NCBI RefSeq assembly: GCF_005049235.1
Contig: NZ_SUMD01000001.1
Coordinates: forward strand, 558,001 to 622,000
Length of the DNA: 64,000 bases
Origin: Rhodococcus oryzae
GTDB taxonomy: Bacteria; Actinomycetota; Actinomycetes; Mycobacteriales; Mycobacteriaceae
Direction of reading: 5' to 3'
Shown here: one piece after another, positions 29,235 to 37,534 of the stretch
Layout: each line of letters opens with the position of its first letter
Position numbering within the stretch: the stretch's first letter is position 1
Position numbers and translations under genes: made by a program
Notes under the pieces: generated by a model
Seen by the model: only the letters and a program-made list of their open reading frames with translations
What the model was told of the DNA's origin: nothing
Databases searched by the model: none

Positions 29235-32200
29235 ATGGACACCATGGACACGGTGCTCGGCAGGTTCTCCGCCCCCACCCGGGAGTGGTTCGCCGGCGCC
29301 TTCCCCGCGCCCACCGCTGCCCAGCTCGGGGCCTGGGACGCCATCGCGGACGGCTCGCACGCGCTGGTCGTCGCGCCGACCGGATCCGGCAAGACCCTCT
29401 CCGCGTTCCTGTGGGCGCTCGACCAGCTGGCCGCCCGCCCGCACGACGAGCAGCGTCCGCCTGGCACGACGGTCCTGTACGTCTCGCCGCTCAAGGCGCT
29501 CGCCGTGGACGTCGAGCGGAACCTGCGCGCCCCGCTGGTCGGCATCACCCAGACCGCCAAGCGCCTGGGCCTGACGCCGCCGGAGATCACCGTCGGCGTC
29601 CGTTCCGGCGACACCAGCCCCGCGGATCGCCGTGCCCTGGTGCGCACACCCCCCGACATCCTGATCACCACGCCCGAGTCGCTGTTCCTGATGCTCACCT
29701 CGGCGGCCCGCGAATCGCTCGCCACCGTGCAGACCGTGATCGTCGACGAGGTGCACGCCGTCGCGGCGACCAAACGCGGTGCACACCTGGCACTCTCGCT
29801 CGAGCGGCTCGATATGCTGCTCCCCCGTCCGGCGCAACGGATCGGGCTGTCCGCGACGGTCCGCCCGCACGAGGAGGTGGGCCGCTTCCTCACCGGATCC
29901 GCGCCCATCCACATCGTCTGCCCGCCCTCCCCGAAGACCTTCGACCTGACCGTGCGGGTACCGGTCGAGGACATGACCGAACTGGGTGTCACGACACCGG
30001 ACGAGGACTCCGTTTCCCCCGCCCCACAACAGGGTTCGATCTGGCCACACGTGGAGGAGCAGATCGTCGATCTGGTCCTCGAACACCGGTCCTCGATCGT
30101 GTTCGCCAATTCCCGGCGGCTCGCGGAGCGGCTCACCGCGAGGCTCAACGAGGTCTATGCCGACCGCCTCGCCACCCCGGTCGAGAAGGTGCACAAACCT
30201 GCCTCGCTGATCGGCTCCACCAGCGAGGTGGGGCACGGCGCGGAGGCTTTGCTCGCCCGTGCCCACCACGGTTCGGTGAGCAAGGACCAGCGTGCGCTCA
30301 TCGAGGACGACCTCAAATCCGGACGGCTGCGCTGCGTGGTGGCCACCAGCAGCCTCGAGCTCGGAATCGACATGGGCGCGGTTGATCTCGTCGTCCAGGT
30401 GGAGGCGCCGCCATCGGTGGCGAGCGGGCTGCAGCGGGTCGGCCGAGCCGGGCATCAGGTCGGGGAGATCTCCCGGGGCGTGCTCTTCCCCAAGCACCGC
30501 ACCGACCTCATCCACTGCGCGGTCACCGTGGAACGGATGACCGCGGGGCGGATCGAGGCGCTCGCGGTCCCGGCGAACCCGCTCGACATCCTGGCCCAGC
30601 ACACCGTGGCCGCCTGCGCCCTCGACCAGCTCGACGTCCAGTCCTGGTTCGACGCGGTCCGCCGCACCGGGAATTTCGCGAGCCTGCCCCGGTCCGCGTT
30701 CGACGCCACCCTCGACCTGCTGGCCGGCCGTTACCCGTCCGACGAGTTCGCCGAGCTGCGCCCGAGACTCGTCTGGGATCGCGACGCCGACGTCCTCACC
30801 GGCAGGCCCGGCTCGCAGCGGCTTGCCGTCACCTCCGGCGGAGCGATCCCGGACCGCGGGCTGTTTGCCGTGTACATGGTGGGAGAGAAAGCCTCCCGGG
30901 TCGGTGAGCTCGACGAGGAGATGGTCTACGAGTCGCGGGTCGGCGACGTCTTCGCGCTCGGCGCCACCAGCTGGCGGATCGAGGAGATCACCCACGACCG
31001 GGTCCTCGTCAGCCCCGCCTACGGCCTGCCCGGCAGGCTCCCGTTCTGGCACGGTGACGGCCTCGGCAGGCCCGCCGAGCTCGGCGCAGCGCTGGGCGAG
31101 TTCCTGCGCGAGATGTCCCTCGGCGCGGACACGGTTCTGCGGGCCCGCCTGGCCGACCAGGGCCTCGACACCAACGCCACCCAGAACCTGCTCGCCCTGG
31201 TCGAGGAGCAGCGCACCGCCACCGGACAGGTCCCCACCGACCGCACGCTCGTGGTCGAGCGGTTCCGCGACGAGCTCGGCGACTGGCGACTGGTGCTGCA
31301 CTCGCCCTACGGCCTGCCGGTGCATGCGCCCTGGGCCCTCGCGGTCGGCGCCCGGCTGCAGGAGCGGTACGGGATCGACTCCGCGCCGACCGCATCCGAC
31401 GACGGCATCATCGTCCGGCTACCGGACACCGAGGACGCCCCGCCCGGCTCGGAGCTGTTCGTCTTCGACCGCGACGAGATCGCGGACATCGTCACCGAGC
31501 AGGTCAGCAACTCCGCGCTGTTCGCGTCCCGATTCCGCGAGTGCGCCGCGCGAGCCCTGCTGCTGCCGCGTCGCAATCCGGGCAAGCGCGCGCCACTCTG
31601 GCAGCAGCGCCAGCGTTCGGCCCAACTGCTCGACGTGGCGCGCAAGTTCCCGACCTTCCCGATCCTGCTCGAGACCGTCCGCGAGTGCCTGCAGGACGTC
31701 TACGACCTGCCCTCCCTCACCGCCCTGTTCGACGGCATCGGCCGCAAGCAGATCAGGCTCGTCGAGGTCGAGACGCCGTCGCCGTCGCCCTTCGCGGGGG
31801 CGCTCCTCTTCGACTACGTCGGCGCGTTCATGTACGAGGGCGACAGCCCGCTCGCCGAACGACGGGCCGCGGCCCTTTCCCTCGACTCCACCCTGCTCGC
31901 CGAGCTGCTCGGCAGGGTGGAGCTGCGCGAACTGCTCGACGCCGACGTCATCGACCTCACCGAACGCGAACTCCAACGCCTCGTCCCGGACCGCAGGGCG
32001 AAGGATCTCGAGGGGGTCGCGGACCTGCTGCGCCTGCTCGGGCCGCTGACCGACGCGGAGATCGCGAGCCGGACGCACGGTGATGCCGCGCTCTGGGTCC
32101 GCGAGCTCGAAGCCCAGCGCCGGGCCATGCGGGTCGGCTTCGCGGGCGAGCAGTGGTGGGTGGCGATCGAGGACGCGAGCCGGATGCGCGACGCGCTCGG

Positions 32201-33773
32201 CGTGCCGCTGCCGATCGGCACCCCCGCCGCGTTCATCGAACCGGTCGACGACCCGCTCGGCGACCTCGTCGCGCGCTACGCCCGCACCCACGGACCGTTC
32301 TCGCTCGCCGACGCGGCCGCCCGGTTCGGACTCGGGACCTCCGTGGTCCGGGACGTGTTGCGCCGCCTCGCCGCCGACAAGCGCGTGCTGGAGGGCGAGT
32401 TCCGGCCCGCAGCCGCAGGCAGCGAGTGGTGTGACGCGGAGGTGCTGCGGCGGCTCCGCCGCCGCTCCCTCGCCGCCGCCCGCAAGGAGGTCGAGCCGGT
32501 CGAGCCGTCCGCGCTCGGCCGCTTCCTGCCCGACTGGCAGCACGTCGGCGGTGGCCTGCGCGGTATCGACGGGGTGGCCGCGGTGATCGAACAGCTTGCG
32601 GGCGTACCGATCCCCGCCTCCGCCTGGGAGCCGATGATCCTGCGCTCGCGGGTGCGCGACTACCAGCCGGCGATGCTCGACGAGCTGACCGCCACTGGCG
32701 AGGTGCTGTGGTCGGGCGCGGGCGCGATCTCCGGCAGCGACGGCTGGGTGTGCCTGCACCCGGCCGATGCGGCGCCGCTGACGCTGGCCCCGCCCGTCGA
32801 CACCGAGCTGTCGGAGCAGCAACGCCAGATCCTCGACGCGCTCGCGCCGGGTGGCGCCTACTTCTTCCGGAACCTCTCGGACCTGATCGGCGGGACCGAC
32901 GACGCCGCCCTCGCGGCGTCGCTGTGGGAGCTGGTGTGGGCGGGCCACCTGAGCAACGACACCTTCGCTCCCCTGCGGGCCCTGTTGTCGGGGCCCTCCC
33001 GCTCGACGCCGAGCCATCGGGCGCCGCGCCGGGCACCGCGGGCCCGGCCCTACCGCGCCCTGGCCCGTCCGGCGTTGCCGAGCCGGACCGGGCCGCCCAC
33101 CGTCGGCGGACGGTGGTCGCTGCTGCCCGAACTCGAACCCGACCCGACCGTCCGGGCACACGCGCGGGCGGACGTGCTGCTGGACCGGTACGGCGTGCTC
33201 ACGCGGGGATCGGTGGTCAGCGAATCGGTCCCCGGCGGCTTCGCCCTGATGTATAAGGTGCTGCGGGGTTTCGAGGACAGCGGGCGTTGCAGGCGTGGGT
33301 ACTTCGTCAACACCCTTGGCGCAGCACAGTTCTCGACCTCCGAGGTGGTCGACCGGCTGCGGGCCTACGGCGACCGGGTCGGACCGGCCAACGCACCAGC
33401 CGCGGTGACCCTCGCCGCGACGGACCCGGCGAACCCGTTCGGCGCCGCGCTGGCCTGGCCCGCCACCGCGGGCGGGCACCGGCCCGGCCGCAAGGCGGGC
33501 GCCCTGGTGGTGCTCATCGACGGGGAGCTCGCGCTGTACGTCGAGCGCGGCGGCAAGACCGTGCTCACCTTCACCGATGATCCCGGCGCCCTGCATGGTG
33601 CCGCCGGATCGCTTGCCGCCGTGGTGGACCACGGCGGCGTCGACAAGATCGTCATCGAGAAGGTCGACGGCGAATCCGTGCACACCAGCCCGCTCTCGCC
33701 GGTCCTCGTCGAGGCCGGTTTCTCCGCGACCCCGCGCGGCCTCCGCAAGCGGGCCCTCCATGCCCGAGGGTGA
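29235..33773 (+). CDS. lhr: Large helicase-related protein Lhr
   Basis: A 1,512-residue superfamily 2 helicase, almost exactly the length of M. tuberculosis Lhr. It translocates 3' to 5' on single-stranded DNA and unwinds RNA:DNA hybrids, acting in repair, especially after crosslinking damage. Walker A APTGSGKT lies near residue 47, DEVH box near 170, and LSATVRP near 205. Motif VI includes QRVGRAGHQ near 400. The long C-terminal region (about 850-1512) is the Lhr-specific part. ATG 29235 was chosen over ATG 29244. The frame is also open far upstream, but that part is antisense to the membrane protein genes. It overlaps nei by 14 bases, making a DNA repair pair. Confidence 0.95.
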   Translation: MDTMDTVLGRFSAPTREWFAGAFPAPTAAQLGAWDAIADGSHALVVAPTGSGKTLSAFLWALDQLAARPHDEQRPPGTTVLYVSPLKALAVDVERNLRAPLVGITQTAKRLGLTPPEITVGVRSGDTSPADRRALVRTPPDILITTPESLFLMLTSAARESLATVQTVIVDEVHAVAATKRGAHLALSLERLDMLLPRPAQRIGLSATVRPHEEVGRFLTGSAPIHIVCPPSPKTFDLTVRVPVEDMTELGVTTPDEDSVSPAPQQGSIWPHVEEQIVDLVLEHRSSIVFANSRRLAERLTARLNEVYADRLATPVEKVHKPASLIGSTSEVGHGAEALLARAHHGSVSKDQRALIEDDLKSGRLRCVVATSSLELGIDMGAVDLVVQVEAPPSVASGLQRVGRAGHQVGEISRGVLFPKHRTDLIHCAVTVERMTAGRIEALAVPANPLDILAQHTVAACALDQLDVQSWFDAVRRTGNFASLPRSAFDATLDLLAGRYPSDEFAELRPRLVWDRDADVLTGRPGSQRLAVTSGGAIPDRGLFAVYMVGEKASRVGELDEEMVYESRVGDVFALGATSWRIEEITHDRVLVSPAYGLPGRLPFWHGDGLGRPAELGAALGEFLREMSLGADTVLRARLADQGLDTNATQNLLALVEEQRTATGQVPTDRTLVVERFRDELGDWRLVLHSPYGLPVHAPWALAVGARLQERYGIDSAPTASDDGIIVRLPDTEDAPPGSELFVFDRDEIADIVTEQVSNSALFASRFRECAARALLLPRRNPGKRAPLWQQRQRSAQLLDVARKFPTFPILLETVRECLQDVYDLPSLTALFDGIGRKQIRLVEVETPSPSPFAGALLFDYVGAFMYEGDSPLAERRAAALSLDSTLLAELLGRVELRELLDADVIDLTERELQRLVPDRRAKDLEGVADLLRLLGPLTDAEIASRTHGDAALWVRELEAQRRAMRVGFAGEQWWVAIEDASRMRDALGVPLPIGTPAAFIEPVDDPLGDLVARYARTHGPFSLADAAARFGLGTSVVRDVLRRLAADKRVLEGEFRPAAAGSEWCDAEVLRRLRRRSLAAARKEVEPVEPSALGRFLPDWQHVGGGLRGIDGVAAVIEQLAGVPIPASAWEPMILRSRVRDYQPAMLDELTATGEVLWSGAGAISGSDGWVCLHPADAAPLTLAPPVDTELSEQQRQILDALAPGGAYFFRNLSDLIGGTDDAALAASLWELVWAGHLSNDTFAPLRALLSGPSRSTPSHRAPRRAPRARPYRALARPALPSRTGPPTVGGRWSLLPELEPDPTVRAHARADVLLDRYGVLTRGSVVSESVPGGFALMYKVLRGFEDSGRCRRGYFVNTLGAAQFSTSEVVDRLRAYGDRVGPANAPAAVTLAATDPANPFGAALAWPATAGGHRPGRKAGALVVLIDGELALYVERGGKTVLTFTDDPGALHGAAGSLAAVVDHGGVDKIVIEKVDGESVHTSPLSPVLVEAGFSATPRGLRKRALHARG

Positions 33774-34548
33774 CACCGTCTGGCAGGTCGCGGGGCAGCT
33801 CCGCGCCGCGCTCGTGGGCAGGCCGCTGACCGTCTGCGACATCCGGGTGCCGCGCTTCGCGACCGTCGACCTCACGCCCGGACCGGTCGACGAGGTGGTC
33901 AGCAGGGGCAAGCACCTGCTGATCCGGGTGGGCGGGCACACCGTGCACACCCATCTGAAGATGGAGGGCGCCTGGCACGTCTATCCCGCGGGTAGACGCT
34001 GGCGACGGCCCGCGTGGCAGGCGAGGATCCTGCTGGGCACCACCGACTTTCTCGCGGTCGGGTTCCAACTCGGCATCGTCGAGGTCCTCGCCAGGGACGA
34101 GGAGGAGCGCGCGGTCGGTCATCTCGGGCCGGACCTGCTCGGCCCCGACTGGGATCCCGGCCGCGCCGCGACGAATCTCGTCGCCGACCCCGGCCGCCCG
34201 ATCGGCCTGGCCCTGCTGGACCAGCGCGTGATGGCGGGAGTCGGCAACGTCTACCGCAACGAGCTGTGTTTCCTGCGCGGGGTGCACCCGGCGACCCCGG
34301 TTGCCGCCGCGGGCGAGCCCCACGCATGGACCGAACTCGCGCACCGGCTACTGGTGGCGAACCGGGACCGCGTCGTGCGCATCACCACCGGAGACCGCCG
34401 CCGCGGCCGCACCACCTGGGTGTACGGCCGTTCCGGCAGGCCCTGCCTGCGCTGCGGCGCGCTCGTCAGGGGCGGGGTCCTCGGCGACGGAACCCACGAA
34501 GGCGAACGGCAGATCTTCTGGTGTCCGCGCTGCCAGCCGTCCGTCTGA
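33760..34548 (+). CDS. nei: Endonuclease VIII-like DNA glycosylase (Nei)
   Basis: A 262-residue Fpg/Nei-family glycosylase/AP lyase that removes oxidised bases. The mature N-terminus PEGDTVW supplies catalytic Pro2 and Glu3. HTHLKMEG near residue 65 is typical. A helix-two-turn-helix lies near LLDQRVMAGVGNVYRNE, and the C-terminal zinc finger uses CLRCG and CPRC. ATG 33760 starts inside the end of lhr, so the two are translationally coupled. It is followed 4 bases later by a large palindromic element. Confidence 0.94.
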   Translation: MPEGDTVWQVAGQLRAALVGRPLTVCDIRVPRFATVDLTPGPVDEVVSRGKHLLIRVGGHTVHTHLKMEGAWHVYPAGRRWRRPAWQARILLGTTDFLAVGFQLGIVEVLARDEEERAVGHLGPDLLGPDWDPGRAATNLVADPGRPIGLALLDQRVMAGVGNVYRNELCFLRGVHPATPVAAAGEPHAWTELAHRLLVANRDRVVRITTGDRRRGRTTWVYGRSGRPCLRCGALVRGGVLGDGTHEGERQIFWCPRCQPSV

Positions 34549-34552
34549 GCTC

Positions 34553-34714
34553 GTGCCTCGTGCCCGAAGTCAATTGATGGTTGTCGGGGATCCACGTGGA
34601 TGCATCGCCAGGCGGAGGAGTCCCAGGTAGCGGGGTTCTACCTGGGACTTCGACAACGCAGCGAGGCGCCGCGTGGGCCCCGGCAACCGCGAGAAGACTT
34701 CGGGCGCGAGGCAC
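34553..34714. repeat. 162-bp nested inverted-repeat element, unknown class
   Basis: The whole stretch between the nei stop and the convergent TetR stop is an imperfect palindrome. Outer arms are GTGCCTCGTGCCCGAAGTC (34553-34571) and its complement at 34696-34714, 18 of 19 paired plus one G-U. A 7-base internal loop on each side follows (34572-34578, 34689-34695). Next come 11-bp arms GGTTGTCGGGG (34579-34589) and 34678-34688, with one G-U, then CCACG/CGTGG (34592-34596, 34672-34676). Two equal 22-base unpaired stretches follow, then a perfect 12-bp hairpin AGTCCCAGGTAG (34619-34630) with 34638-34649. A separate self-palindrome ATCCACGTGGAT lies at 34590-34601. It could be a structured RNA, a miniature mobile element or a two-way terminator. 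Confidence 0.85.
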
Positions 34715-35301
34715 TAGGGCCGGCTCGCCCGGTCCAGCAGGCCGAGGCAGTGCCGGATCAGCGTCTCGCGGGGCACGGTGACCGTGCCGTCGAGGTAACC
34801 GATGAACAGACTCGTCAGTGCACCGACGAGACCGAGCGCGCGCAGGGCACGTTCGTCGGGATCGGCGACGCCTTGCAGTTGATCCTGTACCAGCACAACG
34901 AAACTCGGGGCGAGCTCCAGGCCGCGCCCGCCCAGCGCGGGTTCCCGCAGCGGCGCCAGCAGCAGGACCCGGCCGGCTTCGGGGTGGTCGAGGACGAGGG
35001 CCACGAACGCGCGGACCGCGAGTTCCGCGATCTCCGTCGGCGTCTCGGCACCCACGACCGCGGACACCAGCGCGTCGCGGGCCCGCTCACCGACCTCCGC
35101 GTACACCCCGCGGATATAGGCGTCGCGGTCGTCGAAGCTCTCGTAGAAGTACCGCTCGGTGACCCCGGCCGCGCGGCACGCCGCGCGCACGCTCACCGCG
35201 GGCCCACCCGCCGCACCGAGCAGATCCACCCCGACCTCGAGCAGGCGCGTCCGTCGCTGCAGACGGCGCTGATCGAGGCCGGGGCGGTCGGTGGTGCTCA
35301 T
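34714..35301 (-). CDS. TetR-family regulator, downstream of an SDR gene
   Basis: A 195-residue TetR-type protein with helix-turn-helix in about residues 20-60 (VSVRAACRAAGVTERYFYESFDDRD) and a C-terminal helical domain. ATG 35301. It follows the SDR gene on the same strand by 28 bases and is probably co-transcribed with it. Its TAG stop overlaps the last base of the palindromic element. M. tuberculosis also has a TetR gene (Rv3295) beside lhr, so this may be the syntenic counterpart, although it is on the other side of nei here. Confidence 0.88.
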   Translation of the reverse strand: MSTTDRPGLDQRRLQRRTRLLEVGVDLLGAAGGPAVSVRAACRAAGVTERYFYESFDDRDAYIRGVYAEVGERARDALVSAVVGAETPTEIAELAVRAFVALVLDHPEAGRVLLLAPLREPALGGRGLELAPSFVVLVQDQLQGVADPDERALRALGLVGALTSLFIGYLDGTVTVPRETLIRHCLGLLDRASRP

Positions 35302-35329
35302 CGGACCCAGTGTATTCGGGCCCGGTCGA

Positions 35330-36097
35330 TCACATGTGGGTGCCGCCGTCGATGCGAATCTCGGTGCCGGTGACGAACTTTCCGTCGTCGGAGGCGAGCA
35401 TCGCGATCACACCGGCGACGTCCTCCGGCGGCGCGAAGCCCTCGCCGATCCACGGGTAGAGCTTGCCGATCAGGGTCGGGTCCAGATCGTGTTCCGGGAA
35501 GCCCGGGTTGCTGGTCATGCCGGAGGCGATGCTGCCGGGCTCGACCGCGACCGCGCGCAGACCGGCCTTGGCGTACTCGAGGGCGATGGCGTGGGTGAAG
35601 GATCGGATGCCGCCCTTGGTGGCCGCGTACGCCGCCATGTACGGGTGCGCGAACGACGCCGAGGTGGAGCTGAAGTTCACCACGACACCCTGACCGTTCT
35701 CGACCAGCGCGGGCAGGGCCTCGCGGGTGACCAGGAAGGTGCCGGTGAGGTTGACGCCGATCACCTTGTTCCAGAAGTCGAGGCTGGTCTCGTGCGTGTG
35801 CGAGGCGCGCAGGATGCCCGCGGCGTTGATCAGCACCTGCAGCCCGCCGAGGTCCTTGATCGCGCCGCCGATGGCCTCCTGTACCGACGCCTCGTTCGAG
35901 ATGTCGACGACGACGGTGGTCAGGCGGTCCGCGGCCCCTGCCTCCTCGGCGCGGGCGCGCGTGACCGCGAGGCCCTCCTCGGACACATCGGCGGCGACGA
36001 CCACGCCGCCCTCCGCGAGAATCCGGGCGACCGTCGCCTGACCGATGCCGGATCCGGCCCCGGTGATGAGCGTCTTGCGGCCCTCGAAGCGGTTCAT
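35330..36097 (-). CDS. Short-chain dehydrogenase/reductase, FabG-like
   Basis: A 255-residue classical SDR with cofactor motif TGAGSGIG near residue 12, NAAG near 93, catalytic Ser in VNFSSTSASF and Tyr-x-x-x-Lys in YAATK. The C-terminal TGTEIRIDGGTHM is typical of this family. ATG 36097 is preceded by AAGGAG. It is divergent from a TetR gene with a strong palindrome between them, and upstream of a second TetR gene. Substrate unknown. Confidence 0.9.
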   Translation of the reverse strand: MNRFEGRKTLITGAGSGIGQATVARILAEGGVVVAADVSEEGLAVTRARAEEAGAADRLTTVVVDISNEASVQEAIGGAIKDLGGLQVLINAAGILRASHTHETSLDFWNKVIGVNLTGTFLVTREALPALVENGQGVVVNFSSTSASFAHPYMAAYAATKGGIRSFTHAIALEYAKAGLRAVAVEPGSIASGMTSNPGFPEHDLDPTLIGKLYPWIGEGFAPPEDVAGVIAMLASDDGKFVTGTEIRIDGGTHM

Positions 36098-36159
36098 GAA
36101 CTGATCTCCTTCTACTGGGTGATGGTGTGTTCCCGGTCTCAGCTGCACGTTACGCCGAG

Positions 36160-36176
36160 ATGGCACAACGTGCCAT
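36160..36176. promoter_or_regulatory. Candidate TetR operator between divergent SDR and TetR genes
   Basis: A perfect inverted repeat, ATGGCAC-AAC-GTGCCAT, ends one base before the ATG at 36178. A second, overlapping pairing exists between GCACGTT at 36145-36151 and AACGTGC at 36167-36173. Placement over the start region and between divergent genes is typical of TetR autorepression. Confidence 0.6.
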
Positions 36177-36177
36177 G

Positions 36178-36828
36178 ATGGTGTCCATGGCGGACCCCGG
36201 CGCACAAGCCCCCCTCCCTCTCACCGAGCGACGGCGACTCCAGACCCAGCTCGAGATCGCGCACTGCGCGGCCGAGCTGTTCGCCGCTCGGGGCGCATCG
36301 GCGGTCACCGCCGAGGACATCGCGACCGCCGCCGGGATCAGCCTGCGGACCTTCTACCGGTACTTCCGGACCAAGGAGGAGGCGGTCACCCCGATGCTCG
36401 CGGGCGGTGTCCGGGATTGGATCCACGACCTGGCCCGTGGCCCAAGGGACCTCCCCGCGGCCGAGGCACTCGAGCGGTCCGCGCGCCGCGCCCTCTCCCG
36501 CACCGACCGGGCAGGCGTCGATTCGTTGCGGCTGACGCACGAACTCTTCCGGGCGATTCCCGGCGACCCCGGACTCGAGTCCGTCTGGTTCCGGATCGTC
36601 CACGACACGGAGGAGTCGCTCGTCGAGGTCCTGCGTGACCTGATGGGCCCAGAGGCCGACCCGCTGGACGTGCGGCTGATGGCGGTGGCAGGCAACACCG
36701 CGATGCGCATCGCCATCCAGACCTGGGCGGATTCGGATGTGGCGGCCGGTAACGACGGCACTCCCGCCGAGATCGTCGCGCGATGCATCCGGACGCTCAC
36801 CGCCGGTCTGCGTACCCCTCAGGGATGA
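36178..36828 (+). CDS. TetR-family regulator
   Basis: A 216-residue TetR protein, with ATG 36178 (MVSMADPGAQ) or ATG 36187 three codons later. No Shine-Dalgarno is seen, so a leaderless or very short leader is likely. Helix-turn-helix lies near residues 35-70 (VTAEDIATAAGISLRTFYRYFRTKEE). The C-terminal domain resembles MftR-type regulators of mycobacteria. It is divergent from the SDR gene with a perfect palindrome overlapping the start region, so it probably represses itself and the SDR-TetR pair. Confidence 0.88.
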   Translation: MVSMADPGAQAPLPLTERRRLQTQLEIAHCAAELFAARGASAVTAEDIATAAGISLRTFYRYFRTKEEAVTPMLAGGVRDWIHDLARGPRDLPAAEALERSARRALSRTDRAGVDSLRLTHELFRAIPGDPGLESVWFRIVHDTEESLVEVLRDLMGPEADPLDVRLMAVAGNTAMRIAIQTWADSDVAAGNDGTPAEIVARCIRTLTAGLRTPQG

Positions 36829-36895
36829 CACGACTCTCAGCGAGTTCACACCTGGCGCTGATGTGCGTCAAGGGTTCGCTCGCGATCCTTGAGGC

Positions 36896-36994
36896 ATGAT
36901 CACATTCCCGCTCGTCTTCATCGTCCTGGCCGCCATGGCCCTGTCCGACCTCGCCGCTCGTTCGGTTCCCTCGACCGTGGTCCGCACGCGTTGA
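36896..36994 (+). CDS. Candidate 32-residue single-helix membrane peptide
   Basis: ATG 36896 to TGA 36994 encodes a peptide starting MITFPLVFIVLAAMALSDLA, a likely membrane helix, followed by a basic tail ending VVRTR. A GAGG ribosome binding site at 36891-36894 lies just before the ATG. It precedes a membrane protein gene on the same strand by 29 bases. No family recognised. Confidence 0.4.
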   Translation: MITFPLVFIVLAAMALSDLAARSVPSTVVRTR

Positions 36995-37023
36995 CCCGAC
37001 CGGACGTGGAAAGCTCTACGTCC

Positions 37024-37518
37024 ATGGAGCGAACACCCCTGGACGTCGAGGACTCGGCGAGTCGGATCAGCGCGTACGTCTACGGCAACGTCCTGGTGCT
37101 CACCGCCCTCATCCCGTTGCACGACGCCAGCACCTCGCACGCCGCCATGGTGGTCATCGGCACCGTGCTGTCGACCTTCATCGCGCATGCCTTCGCCGAG
37201 TCGGTCGGCAGGAGCGCCCGAATCGGGCGCCCGCTGACCCGATCCGAGCACTTCGAGGAGCTCCGCGACTCGGTGCCGGTGCTGACCTCCGGACTCGTCC
37301 CGGCAGCAGTGGTCGGGCTCGACGCCCTCGGCGTGCTCGAGGGACAGACCGCGCTGTTGCTCGCCGAACTCTGGGTGGTCAGCCGCATCGCCGGCCTCGG
37401 CATCGTCATGACCCGCCTGCGCGGCGAGAAGCTCAGCAGGCACACCCTGGTGGCCTGCAGCCTGCTGGCCTTCGTCGCGATCGCCGTGGTCGCGGTGAAG
37501 CTCGTGCTGACGCACTGA
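37024..37518 (+). CDS. Hypothetical multi-pass membrane protein
   Basis: A 164-residue protein from ATG 37024 with four likely membrane segments, near residues 20-40, 42-58, 88-108 and 143-163. A charged loop lies in the middle (RPLTRSEHFEELRDS). No known catalytic motif. Related unnamed proteins occur in actinobacteria, but I cannot name a family. It is convergent with glpD, with 16 bases between stops. Confidence 0.7.
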   Translation: MERTPLDVEDSASRISAYVYGNVLVLTALIPLHDASTSHAAMVVIGTVLSTFIAHAFAESVGRSARIGRPLTRSEHFEELRDSVPVLTSGLVPAAVVGLDALGVLEGQTALLLAELWVVSRIAGLGIVMTRLRGEKLSRHTLVACSLLAFVAIAVVAVKLVLTH

Positions 37519-37534
37519 CCCCCGGCGCAACCGA

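Noticed and set aside
34553-34714. Integron attC site, SRP RNA or tmRNA as the palindromic element
   Set aside because: It lacks the GTTRRRY/RYYYAAC core sites of attC and the conserved core sequences of SRP RNA and tmRNA.
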